Part shown: positions 1 to 10,865 of the stretch, piece after piece
Layout: each line of letters opens with the position of its first letter
Numbering within the stretch: position 1 is the stretch's first letter
From: Ureaplasma sp.
Lineage (GTDB): Bacteria; Bacillota_I; Bacilli_A; Mycoplasmatales; Mycoplasmoidaceae
DNA length: 47,394 nucleotides
Assembly (NCBI GenBank): GCA_020024695.1
Contig: JAHHTK010000006.1
Span: forward strand, 1 to 47,394
Direction: 5' to 3'
Notes under the pieces: generated by a model
What the model was told of the DNA's origin: nothing
Seen by the model: the letters and a program-made list of their open reading frames with translations, nothing else
Databases searched by the model: none
Position numbers and translations under genes: made by a program

Positions 1-1983
1 CTTGCTGGAATTGCCTTAGCAAGTGCGAGCATTGCTACAAGTGTTGTTTTAACTTCTTGTGCTCAAACAACACCAAACCAACCAGAAACACCAAAACCAC
101 AAACATCACGAAATTATGTTGGTTTTGATGCTAAAGTGGTAAGAAATAATCCACAATTATTTGCTAATAATTCATCAGAAATTGAAAGTCAAACCACACC
201 AACTACTGATGTGATTTTAGACCCATCTGAAAACCAAAACGCAATCGATGAATACATTAAATTGTTAACTAATATTAAAAAAGAAGATCTTCAAAAAGAA
301 TTTATCCAAAACTTAATTCAATTCTTTGAAGCGAATGAATTTGAACAAGAAAATTCACAACAAGAAATTGAAGCTGAAATTCGCCAAATTAATGTAAAAG
401 ATTTTGAATATCACAAACCTGACCAAGATTATAAATTTGGACATTTTAGCGTTATTGCTGATGTAGTTTATGAAGTAGAAGTTGAAGATGAAATTACTGA
501 TCAAGAAACCAAGAAATTAGAAACTCAAGAAAAAACTTTTACCTTAACTCCTGCTTTTGCTGGTAAAAACGAAGTTCAAACTATTTCACAACAATTAATT
601 GAATGAAAAACCATTCACCATGATTCAAAATATGAAGATGCAATGGAAGATTTAGCAGAAATCTATTTTGGTGACCGTAACGATAAAGATTTTGATTTAG
701 AAGACATTTTTGAAAGTCTTATTGGTAACAAAAAACAAACCCGATTAATGGAAGTCAGTGATACAATTGTGCCACCAGCAGCAAATGATCAACCAGTTGT
801 TGACAATCAGATGACGATTAGCCAAATTAGTAGTGACTTGAAATTAAATGCCAATAACCAAGTAAGTATTAGTTTAAGTTTAACGGGTACTAACTTATCT
901 AAAGAAATTAAAGACTACCAATTGACATACCAAGGTGCCACCAAACCTGTTGACATTAATTGAACACCAAGCCAAACTGATACTAACCACGTTGCTTTTC
1001 AAGCAACAGTTAGTCTTGAAACTGCTAAATTAATTGCTAATAAAGAATTAACTATTAGCACTAAAAAACAACCTACTGTGTCTCAAACAATTACACTTAG
1101 TCCAATTATGGTCAATCTTTCACCAACTATTAGTTTAAAACCAAATGTTGAGCGTACTAAATTTGACACTGTCACTAAAGAAAACCTTAATAGTTTTGTT
1201 ACTATTAATTATCCAAGTCCATTATCAGCAGCTGATATGTCAGTTTTAAGTGTTATGGGCGATAAATTTGCGGGCACTATTAGTGTCATTTTACAATTAA
1301 ATCCATGCTTTATGTTTGAAAATCAAAGTACTATTGTGAAAGTTACTAGTGATTATCAAAACTTACCAGATACTGGCATTGTTGCTCGTGATTGAGAAGA
1401 TTCCAAAGGGGTGTTAAATTATTTAAACAACTTTACTAACAATGTTAGCCCATATGCCAAAATGGCAGGTTGAAAAGTTGTTTTAAAAGAAGCTGAATAT
1501 ACTCCAGTTAAACCAGTAAAAACTAGTCGGGCAATGAGTGCTAACCCATTAGAAGATTTATGAGTGCCAAGTACTTCTATTAGTTCTATTTTCTACCCAT
1601 CCTTAAATGCTAATAATACCACTAACAATTTAACTGACATCAGTCAAGCTTTAACTGATCATGATTTAGACTTAGCATTTGATATGCAAGCCTTAAGTAA
1701 AATTAGCATTGATAATTGATTAAAAACTGTCTTTAGTGCCAATACTAAAAAAGAAAATAGTAACTATATTTGAACTGATCCAACTGCTATTCAAACAACC
1801 CTTGAAAACTTAAAAGCATACGGCATTAGTTTACCAAGCAAGCAAACTGTTGATCAAATTATGCTTGATGTTAGTGATTTCAATGTTTTAAACCATTATG
1901 AATTAGAAGTGAAATTAGTAACCAAACAAGTTGTTTATGAATTGGAATTACAATCTAGTTTCTTTGCTAAACCAACTAAATAA
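1..1983 (+). CDS. Surface lipoprotein, 5' end missing (paralogue A)
   Basis: The reading frame is already open at base 1 and enters in the hydrophobic part of a signal peptide, ending in VVLTSC with the lipidated Cys at bases 58-60. This is a typical mycoplasma lipobox, so the mature protein is expected to be anchored on the outer face of the membrane. About 660 codons remain, with TGA read as Trp at several places (for example 604, 961 and 1393). A Gln/Pro/Thr-rich linker follows the Cys. The rest is Asn/Thr/Ser-rich and resembles the next gene along its length: shared pieces include DFEYH near codon 135, a KADLQKEF-type helix, and IFYPSL near the C-terminus. The stop is TAA at 1981. I recognise no enzymatic motif. 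It is probably a member of a lineage-specific lipoprotein family; function unknown. Confidence 0.85.
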
Positions 1984-2029
1984 TTAAACCATTATACGAA
2001 AGTGATAATAATCAAACGAAAGGATTTAT

Positions 2030-4150
2030 ATGTATAAAAAAGCTCTTAAAATTAGTCTTATGTGTCTTGCTGGGGGTGCATTAGTCTCAACAGGAATTGC
2101 AAGTAGTGTGTTATTAACTGCTTGTGCAGGAGAATCCAGTGCTAATACCAATACTCCTAGTGAAAACCCAACTCCAGATAAAGAAAGCCAAAATCCAACT
2201 TCAGATAAAAAACCAGATAATAGTTCAACTACCAATCCAGATCCTGAAGTACTTGTACCAACAGATGTTGCTGGTCGTCAATTTGTAGCTTTTGATCCTA
2301 AAACTGTGTCAGATGACGGTGCCACTCACTATATTCTTAATCCAAGCCAAAACCAAAATGTCATTGATGCATATGTTGCCTCGCTAAAAAAATTAACCAA
2401 GGCTGACTTACAAAAAGAATTTGATCAAAATTTAACCAAATTTATTCAAGATAACCAAATTGAAATCACTGGTTATATTCAAGAAGTTCGTGGTTGAGTT
2501 AAAAATATTGAAGTGCAAGATTTTGAATATCACAATCCTGATGCAACGCATCCTTATGGCTATTTCACAGTTAAGGTTGCAATTAGCTACTATGTAGAAA
2601 AATTTGAAGGTTATAGTAGAGTTTCAGAAGAAAATGTGGTTCAAACTAAAACCTTAACTTTAACACCTGATTTATTAGGTAAAAATGGCGTTAAAGATAC
2701 TATTAACCAGTTATTAAAACTCACCACTAAGCCCCACACTTATCAATGAGACGATTTATTCCGTGATTTAAATGAAATTTATTTTGGTAACCAAGATATT
2801 GATAGATTTAATGTGCATGATGTTTTTGATAATACTTACGCAGCTCCAGCAGTCTCAAAATTGTTAGCTGCTGAAAATGAAATTGTCAATCAACCAGACA
2901 ATCCAGTTTCTGAAAACCAATCCCAAAATGCCAATCCTAATAATCAATCAGACAATCCAGCTTCAACCCCAAGTCCAATTGTAACTAAAACAAAAGGATT
3001 TGCAGATTTCTTGACCAATGATAAATGTTTTTTACAATTAGAAATTGATGGAACTAATTTACCATTCGAAAAATGAACCCGATATTTCTTTAATATTGAT
3101 AATGATATATATCAGCTTGCCTCAACCAATGTTAATAATGCTAATAAACTTTATTTTGCTAAAGATGTCAGCAAACAAGATATGAAACGAATTATCCAAT
3201 CAACAACTGGGACGGGAATTTATTATACAAAAGAAAATGAGCCCCGAGATCAAAAAACCTTATTAACAACTGTGAGTGTTGATAAGATGGTAGTTAAGGA
3301 CAAACCAACTCTTAGTTTTAAACCAGGGGTAGATATTAGACAATTAGGTTCAATAAATAAAACTAATTTTGAACAATTTGTAACTGTGGATTACCACCGT
3401 TTTGTTGATGCTAATGATTATCAAATTTTTGCTGTGGAAGGCAATCCACAAACTGGCACTGTTTCTATGAAATTAGCTTTATGTCCAGAATTTCAATTTG
3501 AAGACCATAGTAATTACATCACTATTAGTGCTCAATTAAATAGTTATGATTGAACCAAAGATACGGGTTGTTTAAATTATTTGAATAATTTCACAAACAA
3601 CGTAAATCCATATGCAATGATGGCTGGCTGAAAAATGAATCTTAGTGAAACTGAATATGAACCAACTGAACCATTAAAGAATCCTTCACAAAGGGATCCA
3701 AATCCATTAAAAACCTTATGAGTTCCAAGTGCTCAAATTAAACACATCTTTTATCCAAGTTTAAAAAATCAACAACCAACCAGTGATTTAAAAATCATTG
3801 ACCAAGCCTTACAAAATCAAGATATGAACTTAAAGTTTAATTTAAAAGTTTTAAGTCAATTAACTCCTGAAAATTTTGTTATGATGATGCATAACAACAA
3901 CCCGTTTGATTTCTTAACCGATGACATTGGTGGGTTTGATAAACCAGAAACCGTGAAAGCAACCTTAGAATCACTTGCAGGTCTTGGAATTCAATTACCA
4001 GCTCAATCAAAAGTCTCAAAAATTGCATTTGATTTTACTCATTCTAGTTCTGAAAATCCTAATGCTTTCATTGGAATTTCAATTTATGCTGATCAAACTA
4101 TTTACAATTTAGAAATGCAACTTAGTTACCTTGCTATTGATGAAGCATAA
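2030..4150 (+). CDS. Surface lipoprotein (paralogue B)
   Basis: 706 residues from ATG 2030, preceded by AAAGGA. The signal peptide is MYKKALKISL followed by a hydrophobic stretch and the lipobox LLTAC, with the lipidated Cys at residue 32. A Pro/Ser/Asn/Thr-rich linker (about residues 33-85) follows, as is usual for lipoproteins that project from the membrane. Similarity to the gene upstream is collinear: NPSQNQNVID with an ADLQKEF helix (about 105-135), VQDFEYHNPD (about 160), TLTLTPD...GKNG (about 208), and VPSAQIKHIFYPSL near the C-terminus. A second low-complexity Asn/Gln/Pro/Ser segment near residues 285-315 is longer than in the paralogue. TGA is Trp at 2495, 2747, 3074 and elsewhere. 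The 46-nt gap after the first gene holds no terminator, so the pair may be co-transcribed. Probably a surface antigen family; no known domain recognised. Confidence 0.9.
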
Positions 4151-4261
4151 TAAAAAAAGAGAAATTTCAACCTTGTTAATGAATTTTTAGTCGCTATTAG
4201 TAGGATTTTTATTCAATTCCACTTAAAATTAAATTAAATATATTAAATAAGAGGATTTAAT

Positions 4262-4543
4262 ATGACTAAAACAAAATATTGACTTAGCCCATATGGTGAC
4301 AAAGGATGAAAATTAATTAAACAAGGTGGTGAAAGACCAACCCGTACCTTTGATACCAAAAAAGAAGCATTAGAATTCGCTCGTGAATTCTGTCGTAAAC
4401 AAGAAGCGTTAGTCATGGTACAATTAGCTAATGGTTCAATTAGTCAAACAATTGACTACACACCAGATGAAAAACCAAAACCAAAACGTACTTGTTGCCG
4501 TGCTAAGTCAAAAACTGAAACCGCTGACAAGGCTGATAAATAA
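4262..4543 (+). CDS. DUF2188-like small protein
   Basis: 93 residues from ATG 4262 with an AGAGGA ribosome binding site 7 nt upstream. The first 60 residues match the pattern of DUF2188: a Trp near residue 7, PYGDKGWKLIKQGGER (about 11-26), FDTKKEALEFAREFC (about 30-44), and a glycine followed by a polar turn (NGSISQ) at about 57. This small alpha/beta fold is widespread in bacteria and has no established function. The C-terminal 30 residues are Lys/Arg/Thr-rich with a CC pair (KPKRTCCRAKSK), which suggests nucleic-acid contact, but that is inference. Two Trp codons are TGA. The gene sits alone between the lipoprotein pair and a terminator, about 110 nt downstream of the lipoprotein stop. Confidence 0.75.
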
Positions 4544-4549
4544 AATAAA

Positions 4550-4586
4550 AATACTATGAAGTTGTTAAGACTGCATAGTATTTTTT
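4550..4586. terminator. Bidirectional rho-independent terminator
   Basis: Perfect 9-bp stem AATACTATG (4550-4558) with CATAGTATT (4574-4582), then TTTTTT. On the minus strand the stem is followed by TTTTATTTTAT. It lies between the converging DUF2188-like gene and the alpha/beta hydrolase and can serve both. Confidence 0.85.
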
Positions 4587-4589
4587 ATA

Positions 4590-6197
4590 TTAAAGTTTGA
4601 TCATCTTGCTTAACCAAGTTCCAAGTTTATCAAGCGGGTTTTCTTTCTTGATATAAGGTGATCCAATATCAATTGAGGTTTCAATTTGATCCAAATCAAA
4701 AGGTGTATAATCACGAAAATCATTTGTACAATTTTGTAAGTATGAACAAGTTTGAGCCACTACAAAATCAAGGTTGTCTTCATGACTAGAATGGGTTGCA
4801 TTAGGGACAAATTCAAATGTTCACCCAAGTGGTAACTTCTTGAAAAATTCTTGGGCTGCTTGAGCGTCCACGACCCCATCCATGATGCCATACATCGCCA
4901 ACGCAGGACGAAAGTTTAAGATATAAGCATTATTTACCATTGCTAAAATATCAACATTAAATAAGTTAGCAAAAAACATCCAAGTCTTTTTAGTGAACGG
5001 TTTGTAAATGTTATAAAAATCTAACACCGTCATGTTTTTATCAGTAATCCCAAGTGGTTCTTTTTGTTTTAAGATGTTTTTATGAATTTTATAGTTTTTT
5101 AACAAGGATTTAGTCATGGTAGTAATCTTTTGATTCAAGATGGAACAATAACCGTTATACCCATCTTCAATAATTAACCCTTTAGTTAGATTAGCACAAT
5201 ATAAATTTAAGATACTAGCAATGGCTCCACCCATAGAATGACCGTATAAATAAATATTTTGCAAGCCTTTTTGTTCAATTCAAGAATATAAAAAGATGGC
5301 ATATTTATTAATGTCTCACTCAATGTCTAAAAAGGCTTTTGCTTTAGATTGACCATGAATTGGTAAGTCTAATAAAATAACGTTCCCATAATTTAATAAA
5401 TAGGGGACCATTTTCATAAAAGTTAATCCATAACTATTAACCCCGTGGATCATAATAATATTATTTTCAGGGTGAATTGGACTTTTAAAAGTCTTAGACC
5501 ACATATCTTTATAGTTTAATGTAGTCAGTATTTTTTGGACCGTATAATTGCTTTTAAGATTATTGATAACAGGACTGGCAAATTGTCAAAAATCAAAATC
5601 TGATCCATAACATTTAGGACTATAAAAGCCAGTGGCAGCTCAATTATCAATAATGGCCAGTTCATCAAAGGGAGTGTATTCTTCCACTCGTTGGACTATT
5701 TTTTGATTTCAATTTAAGATATACACCCAGTCTCTATCTTGTAAACAATAATAGTTTAATAAACTCCGTAAAAATCAATCAAAATAGTCTTGTTGTCAGT
5801 CAAAAAACATCGCCCAGGTCACATATGACGAACGTTGCGACACAGGACTAAATTCTTCAAATTGTTCAAGATTTTTGCGAAACGGATAAAGATAAGAAGA
5901 AAGTCACCCAACCGATGGACATTCATTTATTAGTTTTTCCAGTTTGGCTAATTTTTCACGGTAATCGGTGATTGTTTTTGGATTGGCGACAAAAGCAAAA
6001 CCAATAATCTTTTTGTTTTTATAGCAAACACATAAGTCATGGTTCAAAGTTAATAAATAATCATAAACCCGATTTAAAAAACTCCTAAAAATTGATTTGA
6101 ATTCTGTATCAATAATTCCAAGTTCGTCTATGATTAACTTCACAATTGGTTGTTTTTGGTTATTTAAAGCGTTGTTAATTTTAAAACGTAAATCCAT
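4590..6197 (-). CDS. Alpha/beta hydrolase with long N-terminal extension
   Basis: 535 residues with many TGA Trp codons. The C-terminal half is an alpha/beta hydrolase: oxyanion-hole region MIHGVNSYG (His about 251), nucleophile elbow GHSMGG (Ser about 321), candidate acid in GIMDGVVD (Asp about 440), and candidate catalytic His in NATHSS (about 469). Order and spacing fit a complete triad, so an active esterase or lipase-like enzyme is likely; the substrate is unknown. The first 230 or so residues are not part of the fold. They contain charged helices and a strand-turn KNKKIIGFAFVANPK (about 60-75) that faintly recalls a GNAT acetyltransferase beta-hairpin; I do not claim that domain. The ATG start at 6197 has no strong Shine-Dalgarno sequence. 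There is no signal peptide, so it is presumably cytoplasmic. It is transcribed alone and divergently from holA. Confidence 0.82.
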
Positions 6198-6236
6198 AAT
6201 GCTTTAATTATATTTTTGTTTCTTCAAGTGCGAAAT

Positions 6237-6261
6237 GAATTCAAAAATATCATTTGAATTC
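6237..6261. repeat. Inverted repeat in divergent promoter region
   Basis: GAATTCAAA (6237-6245) and TTTGAATTC (6253-6261) form a perfect 9-bp inverted repeat with a 7-nt spacer. It lies between the start of the minus-strand hydrolase (6197) and holA (6311). No T-run follows on either strand, so it is not a normal terminator. It could be an operator; this is inferred from position only. Confidence 0.5.
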
Positions 6262-6310
6262 TTCAGTTTATACCTAGTGTCTTTAAGGTTTTTAGATTAC
6301 AATTAAAAAT

Positions 6311-7216
6311 ATGAGTTTAGCTATTTTAGTGAGTGATCAACCCGTCTTGATTCAAAAATGATTCCAATCCAAACTAAAGCCTAATTATTTAAAATTAGAC
6401 AGTTTTGATACTGCCATTTTAGAACAAAAAATTTATTGTTTAAACTTATTCAGTGATCATGAACAAATTGTTATTTATGATAGCCATGTTTTAAATAGTG
6501 CTACTAGTTATAAAAAACACCAAGCGATGCTGGAAATGATGGTCCAAAATGGAAATGAGTTTTATTTAGTCACTGAAAGTTTAACTACCAAGTGAGATCA
6601 TCCCACCATTCCAGTTATTTATTTAGACACCATTACCTCTAAAAATAAAATGGAAGTGATTCAGCAAATTTGTCACGAAAACCAAATTGCTATTAACCCA
6701 CTCGGGTTAGAATTATTAAACGTGTATTTACCACTTGATTATGGAATCATTTATCACGAGTTGCAAAAATTAACCTATTTTCACCAAGTGATTGATAGTC
6801 AAATTGTCAAACAATATATTTGTGATTACAGTAATGAAAATACCTTTGGGTTATATGAAAATTTAATCACAGGTCAAACCCAAAATTTAATCCAAATTTA
6901 TGAAAATTTAATGCACCAAAAAACCGATGTTTTTTTGATTTTAAATTCTTTAATGAGTCAAGCGTGCAACGGTTATTACATTAAGAAATGTATGTATCAA
7001 AAACAAAATAGTAAAACAATTGCGAATAATTTAAATATGAATTATTATGTTGTCAATAAGATGGTCAATGTTTTGTATAATTTAAACATTGATAAACTTA
7101 AAGAAATAATCCATAATTTAGCTCATCTTGATGTTAAAATTAAACGTAATAATTTAAATAAAGAATTATTCACTAAATTATGATTAATTAATGAAAGTAG
7201 AAAATATGGAAAATAA
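6311..7216 (+). CDS. holA: DNA polymerase III delta subunit (clamp-loader)
   Basis: 301 residues from ATG 6311. HolA is the clamp-loader subunit that binds and opens the beta sliding clamp during replication. The sequence is divergent but follows the family plan: a short N-terminal alpha/beta part (LAILVSDQPVLIQKWF, with TGA as Trp), a central helical segment PLGLELLNVYLPLDYG...ELQKL (about 125-150) typical of the region before the collar, ENTFGLYENLITGQ (about 175-188) matching the family pattern for clamp-loader helices, and a C-terminal collar with IANNLNMNYYVVNKM (about 240-254). No Walker A motif is expected in delta, and none is seen. It overlaps the next gene by 26 nt. Identification rests on pattern, not on a search; a hypothetical protein is the alternative. 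Confidence 0.72.
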
Positions 7217-8450
7217 AAAACCACTTGAAGGGATGGCACTTGAAAACTACAACTTAATCGTGTCTTACCTTGATGTGATTGTGTTAGCTAAACCGACTTT
7301 AGATCTTTTAAAAACTAACGCCGATTTTCAAACCTTAGTTTCTAAAGACATTACAATCGTACGAGACTATGAACACCAATATCAGGTGGAAACTGAAAAC
7401 TTAACTCGTTTTGCTAACGCTTATCAAGCGATTACTGGCAAGGATTTTAGTCCAGTCAGTGACATTAACATTGATCAAGATGTCGAAATTAGAGATACCA
7501 TTAATTACAATCCAATTTTTATTAAAAATATTACTCATTTGGACTTTGACCAAATCGCAAATAGTTTAAATCCACAACCAGAAAAAGTGGAAGCAGCTGA
7601 GACTACTCCTGAACAAGCTCAAGCAGCGATGGCAGCTGGGGCAGTGGCTGGCAGTGAAGCTCACCACGAAAGTAATGAGAGTTATCACAATTATTCAGCC
7701 AGTGCTTATAGTCGGTTAACAAACGAAGCCACTGAACAATTCATTGCTCAATCAGCAATGGCTGTATTAAACTACAATGTGGCTAAAGGTGATGTTTATA
7801 TTTATCGTACCAAACCAAAAGCTATTCCAATTTTAAAATGAATTACCATGGCAGTCTATGTGATTTTCTTAATTGCAAGCATTGTCGGAACTGCTTTCTC
7901 AATTTTAGCAAACGGTGCGATTGTCGGCCAAGTTAATGCGAATGGTCAAATCAAAAACATTACTTGAGGAAATGGTTCCTCAACTACGATGGTCATTTTA
8001 GAATTAGTATTAATTTGCATGATTGTGTTTATGAATATTTGAACCATTGCTCGTTCGTTTAAAAACGAAAACCAACGTTATAAATATTCATGAGGTTGAA
8101 ATTTATTTTATGTTTTAATCTTATTAATGTTTGGCTTATTAGGAGTTGGTTTAGGGGGCATCATTAACTTTGCTCAAATCAAACCACAATTAATTATTTG
8201 AAACAGTACTGGTGGTGTGGTTTCACAATCATTTAATTACTTACAAGACTTTATGTACATTAATTACCTTTTATATTCATTATTAGGATTAATTATTGTC
8301 TTAATCGTAATTGCTGCTTGTTTAAACCCACAACGGGACGGGGAAAGAATGCAAGCCTTAGCCCAAGATTATGCTAACAAAATTCGTAGTGGTGAAATTG
8401 ACCCAGCTAAATTTAACAACAATAGTTTCTTTGGCGGGCTTGGATTATAA
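7191..8450 (+). CDS. Membrane protein, three to four TM helices, unknown function
   Basis: 419 residues if the ATG at 7191 is used; an in-frame ATG at 7206 (MENKKPLEG) is equally possible, and neither has a strong ribosome binding site. The start lies inside the end of holA, so translation may be coupled. Residues 1-210 are soluble, with a low-complexity Ala/Glu/His patch at about 130-165 (EQAQAAMAAGAVAGSEAHH). They are followed by hydrophobic segments at about 218-240, 265-285, 300-325 and 345-370, and a short cytoplasmic tail rich in Asn and Gly at the very end (NNNSFFGGLGL). Four Trp codons are TGA. No conserved family recognised. The next gene downstream is also a small membrane protein, but a terminator separates them. 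Confidence 0.8.
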
Positions 8451-8471
8451 ACCATTGCAACATAAAAAAAG

Positions 8472-8505
8472 AACCAAGTTTTATGACAAAACTTGGTTTT
8501 TCTTT
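8472..8505 (+). terminator. Rho-independent terminator
   Basis: Perfect 11-bp stem AACCAAGTTTT (8472-8482) with AAAACTTGGTT (8488-8498), a 5-nt loop, then TTTCTTTTTC. It follows the stop of the membrane protein by 21 nt. Confidence 0.9.
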
Positions 8506-8578
8506 TTCTTTTTGCTATCTTTAATAACCAACTTAATTTAAAATAAAACCATCGCAGTGAACAGAAAGAAGATTGTTT

Positions 8579-9034
8579 ATGGTTGAAGCATTACATAAAA
8601 CTTCCCGCAGTATTTTAAATTTAATTGCCTGACCGTTATTAATTGTCGCCATTATTATGAGTGGGATTGCTTGAAATGGAGCCAGTTGAGAATTAACTGA
8701 TCCAATTACAGGCATTGTCAATATGAACGGGGTGGTTTTTATTATTGGGTGTTCGTTATTAGGGTTAAAAATTGTGTCCGTTTTTATTCCACCACTAAAA
8801 AAAGTTTCCCAAATTTTATTTTCGATTGCTTCATGCATCATCATTGGCTTTTTAGCTTATTCATTTGCTTTACAATTTCAAACCAATTATCACTGAACCT
8901 TTGAATACAGTGGTCCTAATAGAGAAGCCAGCATGTTCTGAGGCTTTGGCTTTGTGGCCTTAATTGTGGTCATGGGCGTGTATTTATTAACAGGGCTCAT
9001 CTGATTAGTCTCATTTACCAAGAAAGATAAATAA
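8579..9034 (+). CDS. Small membrane protein, four predicted TM helices
   Basis: 151 residues from ATG 8579 with AGAAAGAAG upstream; six Trp codons are TGA, so standard-code gene finders break it up and may call a spurious minus-strand frame here instead. Hydrophobic segments lie at about 12-32 (ILNLIAWPLLIVAIIMSG), 47-65, 75-95 (SIASCIIIGFLAYSF) and 120-143 (GFVALIVVMGVYLLTGLIW), ending in a positive tail FTKKDK. The loop between TM3 and TM4 contains HWTFEYSGPNREAS. No family recognised. Converges on the RNase J-like gene, with a shared terminator. Confidence 0.78.
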
Positions 9035-9069
9035 AAAACCATCTAGGATAAAACCTAAATGGTTTTTTA
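9035..9069. terminator. Bidirectional terminator between converging genes
   Basis: AAAAACCATCTAGG and CCTAAATGGTTTTTT form a stem with one mismatch around a short A-rich loop; T-runs occur on both strands (TTTTTTATTTTA on plus). It lies between the membrane protein (plus) and the RNase J-like gene (minus). Confidence 0.8.
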
Positions 9070-9071
9070 TT

Positions 9072-10865
9072 TTATTCAATTTCACAACCTTCAATTTGGT
9101 CTTGATCGTTGTTAGGAATTTCATCAATATCAGCTAGTGAGATTGGGGCGATATTAATTTTATTTTTCTTATTTTTTTGATTATTGACATCAATGATACA
9201 TGGTAACATTAATGGGCGTTTGTCAAAGTTCTTTTCAAAGACTTTGCTGACCAATTTCTTTAAGGCTTTATGGGTTTCAGTGGTATTAATCCGACCCTTA
9301 GCATCAATAATTAAACAGTTAGCCACATCTTTGTTAATGATTTCAGTTAATTCATTTAATTTAGAATTGGTGTTGGCATCTTTTTTAATGACCCCGTAGG
9401 CTGAAATCTTAATGGCATCCACGATTTTATTTTTGTCTGAATCATAAGGAAGAGTTAAGACCACGACCCCGTTTTCAGCCATTTCATTTCGTTCATATAA
9501 AATGGTTTTTGCAATGGTATCACTGGAGTTCGATCCGACATATTGTTCAGTTAAACTAAGTGTGATATCAAATTTTGGATTGTGTTCCCCATTAACAAAA
9601 TTGATAATTTCTCCATTGTCGGTTTTTAATAATTGGTTTTCTTTTAAATAAGTATGTTTCAAAATCTTTTCATAATTGACCATACTTTTAAATAACCCAT
9701 TGACTGGTAAGACATATTTTGGGTTTAATAATGATAATAAGAATTTGTGATCCTCATTAGAAGCTTGCATTGGAATAATATTCTTTGGTAACGAATAGTT
9801 ATTAATGTCTAATTTAGCAGCTAAATCGCCTAATTTAGCTCGTTGCATTTCATACCCAGGGTAAATGTAGGTTCCTAAAATAAAAGCGTCTTTTTCGCCT
9901 AATTTGATGGCTTCAACGTTGCCTTCCAAAATGTTTTTAGATGTTTTATAGATTTCATCTCTGGTGGCTGAGACTAACACAATCGCATTTGAGCATTGGT
10001 TAATTTGACTTAACTTAATGGATAAAGGGTGTTTAGAACCAAAGTGGCCCCGTAATACCATCGCATTAAAGACATCTAAGAATGCAGGTGAGTAAATACT
10101 GAAAGGACGGTTCATTTCTTTGGATAACGAAATAACAGCCCCAATTGTGTACATATCGTGATCAGTAATAGAAATAATGACTTTTCCTGAGTTTTCTCTT
10201 AAAACGGATTGATAAAAGTCACGCACTTTATAGTTTGGACTCGTTCAACCAGAGTTATTACCGACAAATCCAAGACTTGGCATTAATAACAAGGTGTTGT
10301 ATTTGGTTAAGGTATTAATTAAGTTTAATTGGGATGAAAAGCGAGGTAAACGGTCGTTGTTGACAAAGAAATCGTCTAAATAAACAATGGAACCGTCCAC
10401 GGTTCGAAAGACTCATCCATAACTATCTGAGACATTGTTTGAGATATGGAATGGAATAACAGTGACATTACCTAAACGAACTTCTTTTAAGGCTTCTAAG
10501 GGTTTAATATTTAATGATGATGGTTCAATGAACTTACGGCGTGTTTTTGTAAAATGACTGGTGATAATGGTTTGTCCTAAACGGGACGTATAAATCGGTG
10601 TGTTGCTCTTAATGTGTTCAAATAAATAAGGCAAACCACCAAAATTTTCATAGGCTGCTTGACCAATGAAAATTCCTTTAATTCGGTCTGCATATTGGGT
10701 TAAAACAGAATAATCTGGCAAAATGGAAGACACTCCTAATTCGCCAAATAAAGGCGTTTTTAAACCAGCATTAATTATATATACATCATTATCGACTTCT
10801 ATCACATGACATGATTTTCAACGTTCATCTTGACCACCAAGGCTAAACACTTTAATGTTGGCCAT
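9072..10865 (-). CDS. RNase J-family protein lacking metal ligands (RNase J2-like)
   Basis: 597 residues, start ATG 10865 with GGAGA upstream. The architecture is that of RNase J: metallo-beta-lactamase core, beta-CASP insertion and C-terminal domain, with the landmarks GGLPYLFEHI (about 75-84), IVYLDDFF (about 155), SGKVIISITDHD (about 215), YIYPGYE (about 320), and KYVLPVNG (about 380) at their family positions. The metal-binding residues are gone. Where the family has HxHxDH the protein reads IGQAAYENFGG, the usual SGHAS region reads PMQASNEDH, and the usual PVHGEYR reads PVNGLFK. RNase J1 is a 5'-3' exonuclease and endonuclease that often pairs with a weaker J2; this is most simply a non-catalytic partner. 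TGA Trp codons occur at several sites. It is a single gene with its own terminator. Confidence 0.8.

Noticed and set aside
4821..5504. Two separate small hydrolase genes on the minus strand
   Set aside because: Both lie in the same frame as the piece starting at 6197, joined only by TGA Trp codons, and together they supply a single ordered catalytic triad.
7181..7216. Ending holA at the TGA at 7181
   Set aside because: TGA is Trp here. The frame continues to TAA at 7214, giving a 26-nt overlap with the next gene, similar to other overlaps in the window.
8533..8844. Open minus-strand frame of 103 codons
   Set aside because: The plus strand here encodes a coherent four-helix membrane protein once TGA is read as Trp, with a ribosome binding site and terminators on both sides. 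The minus frame is its shadow.
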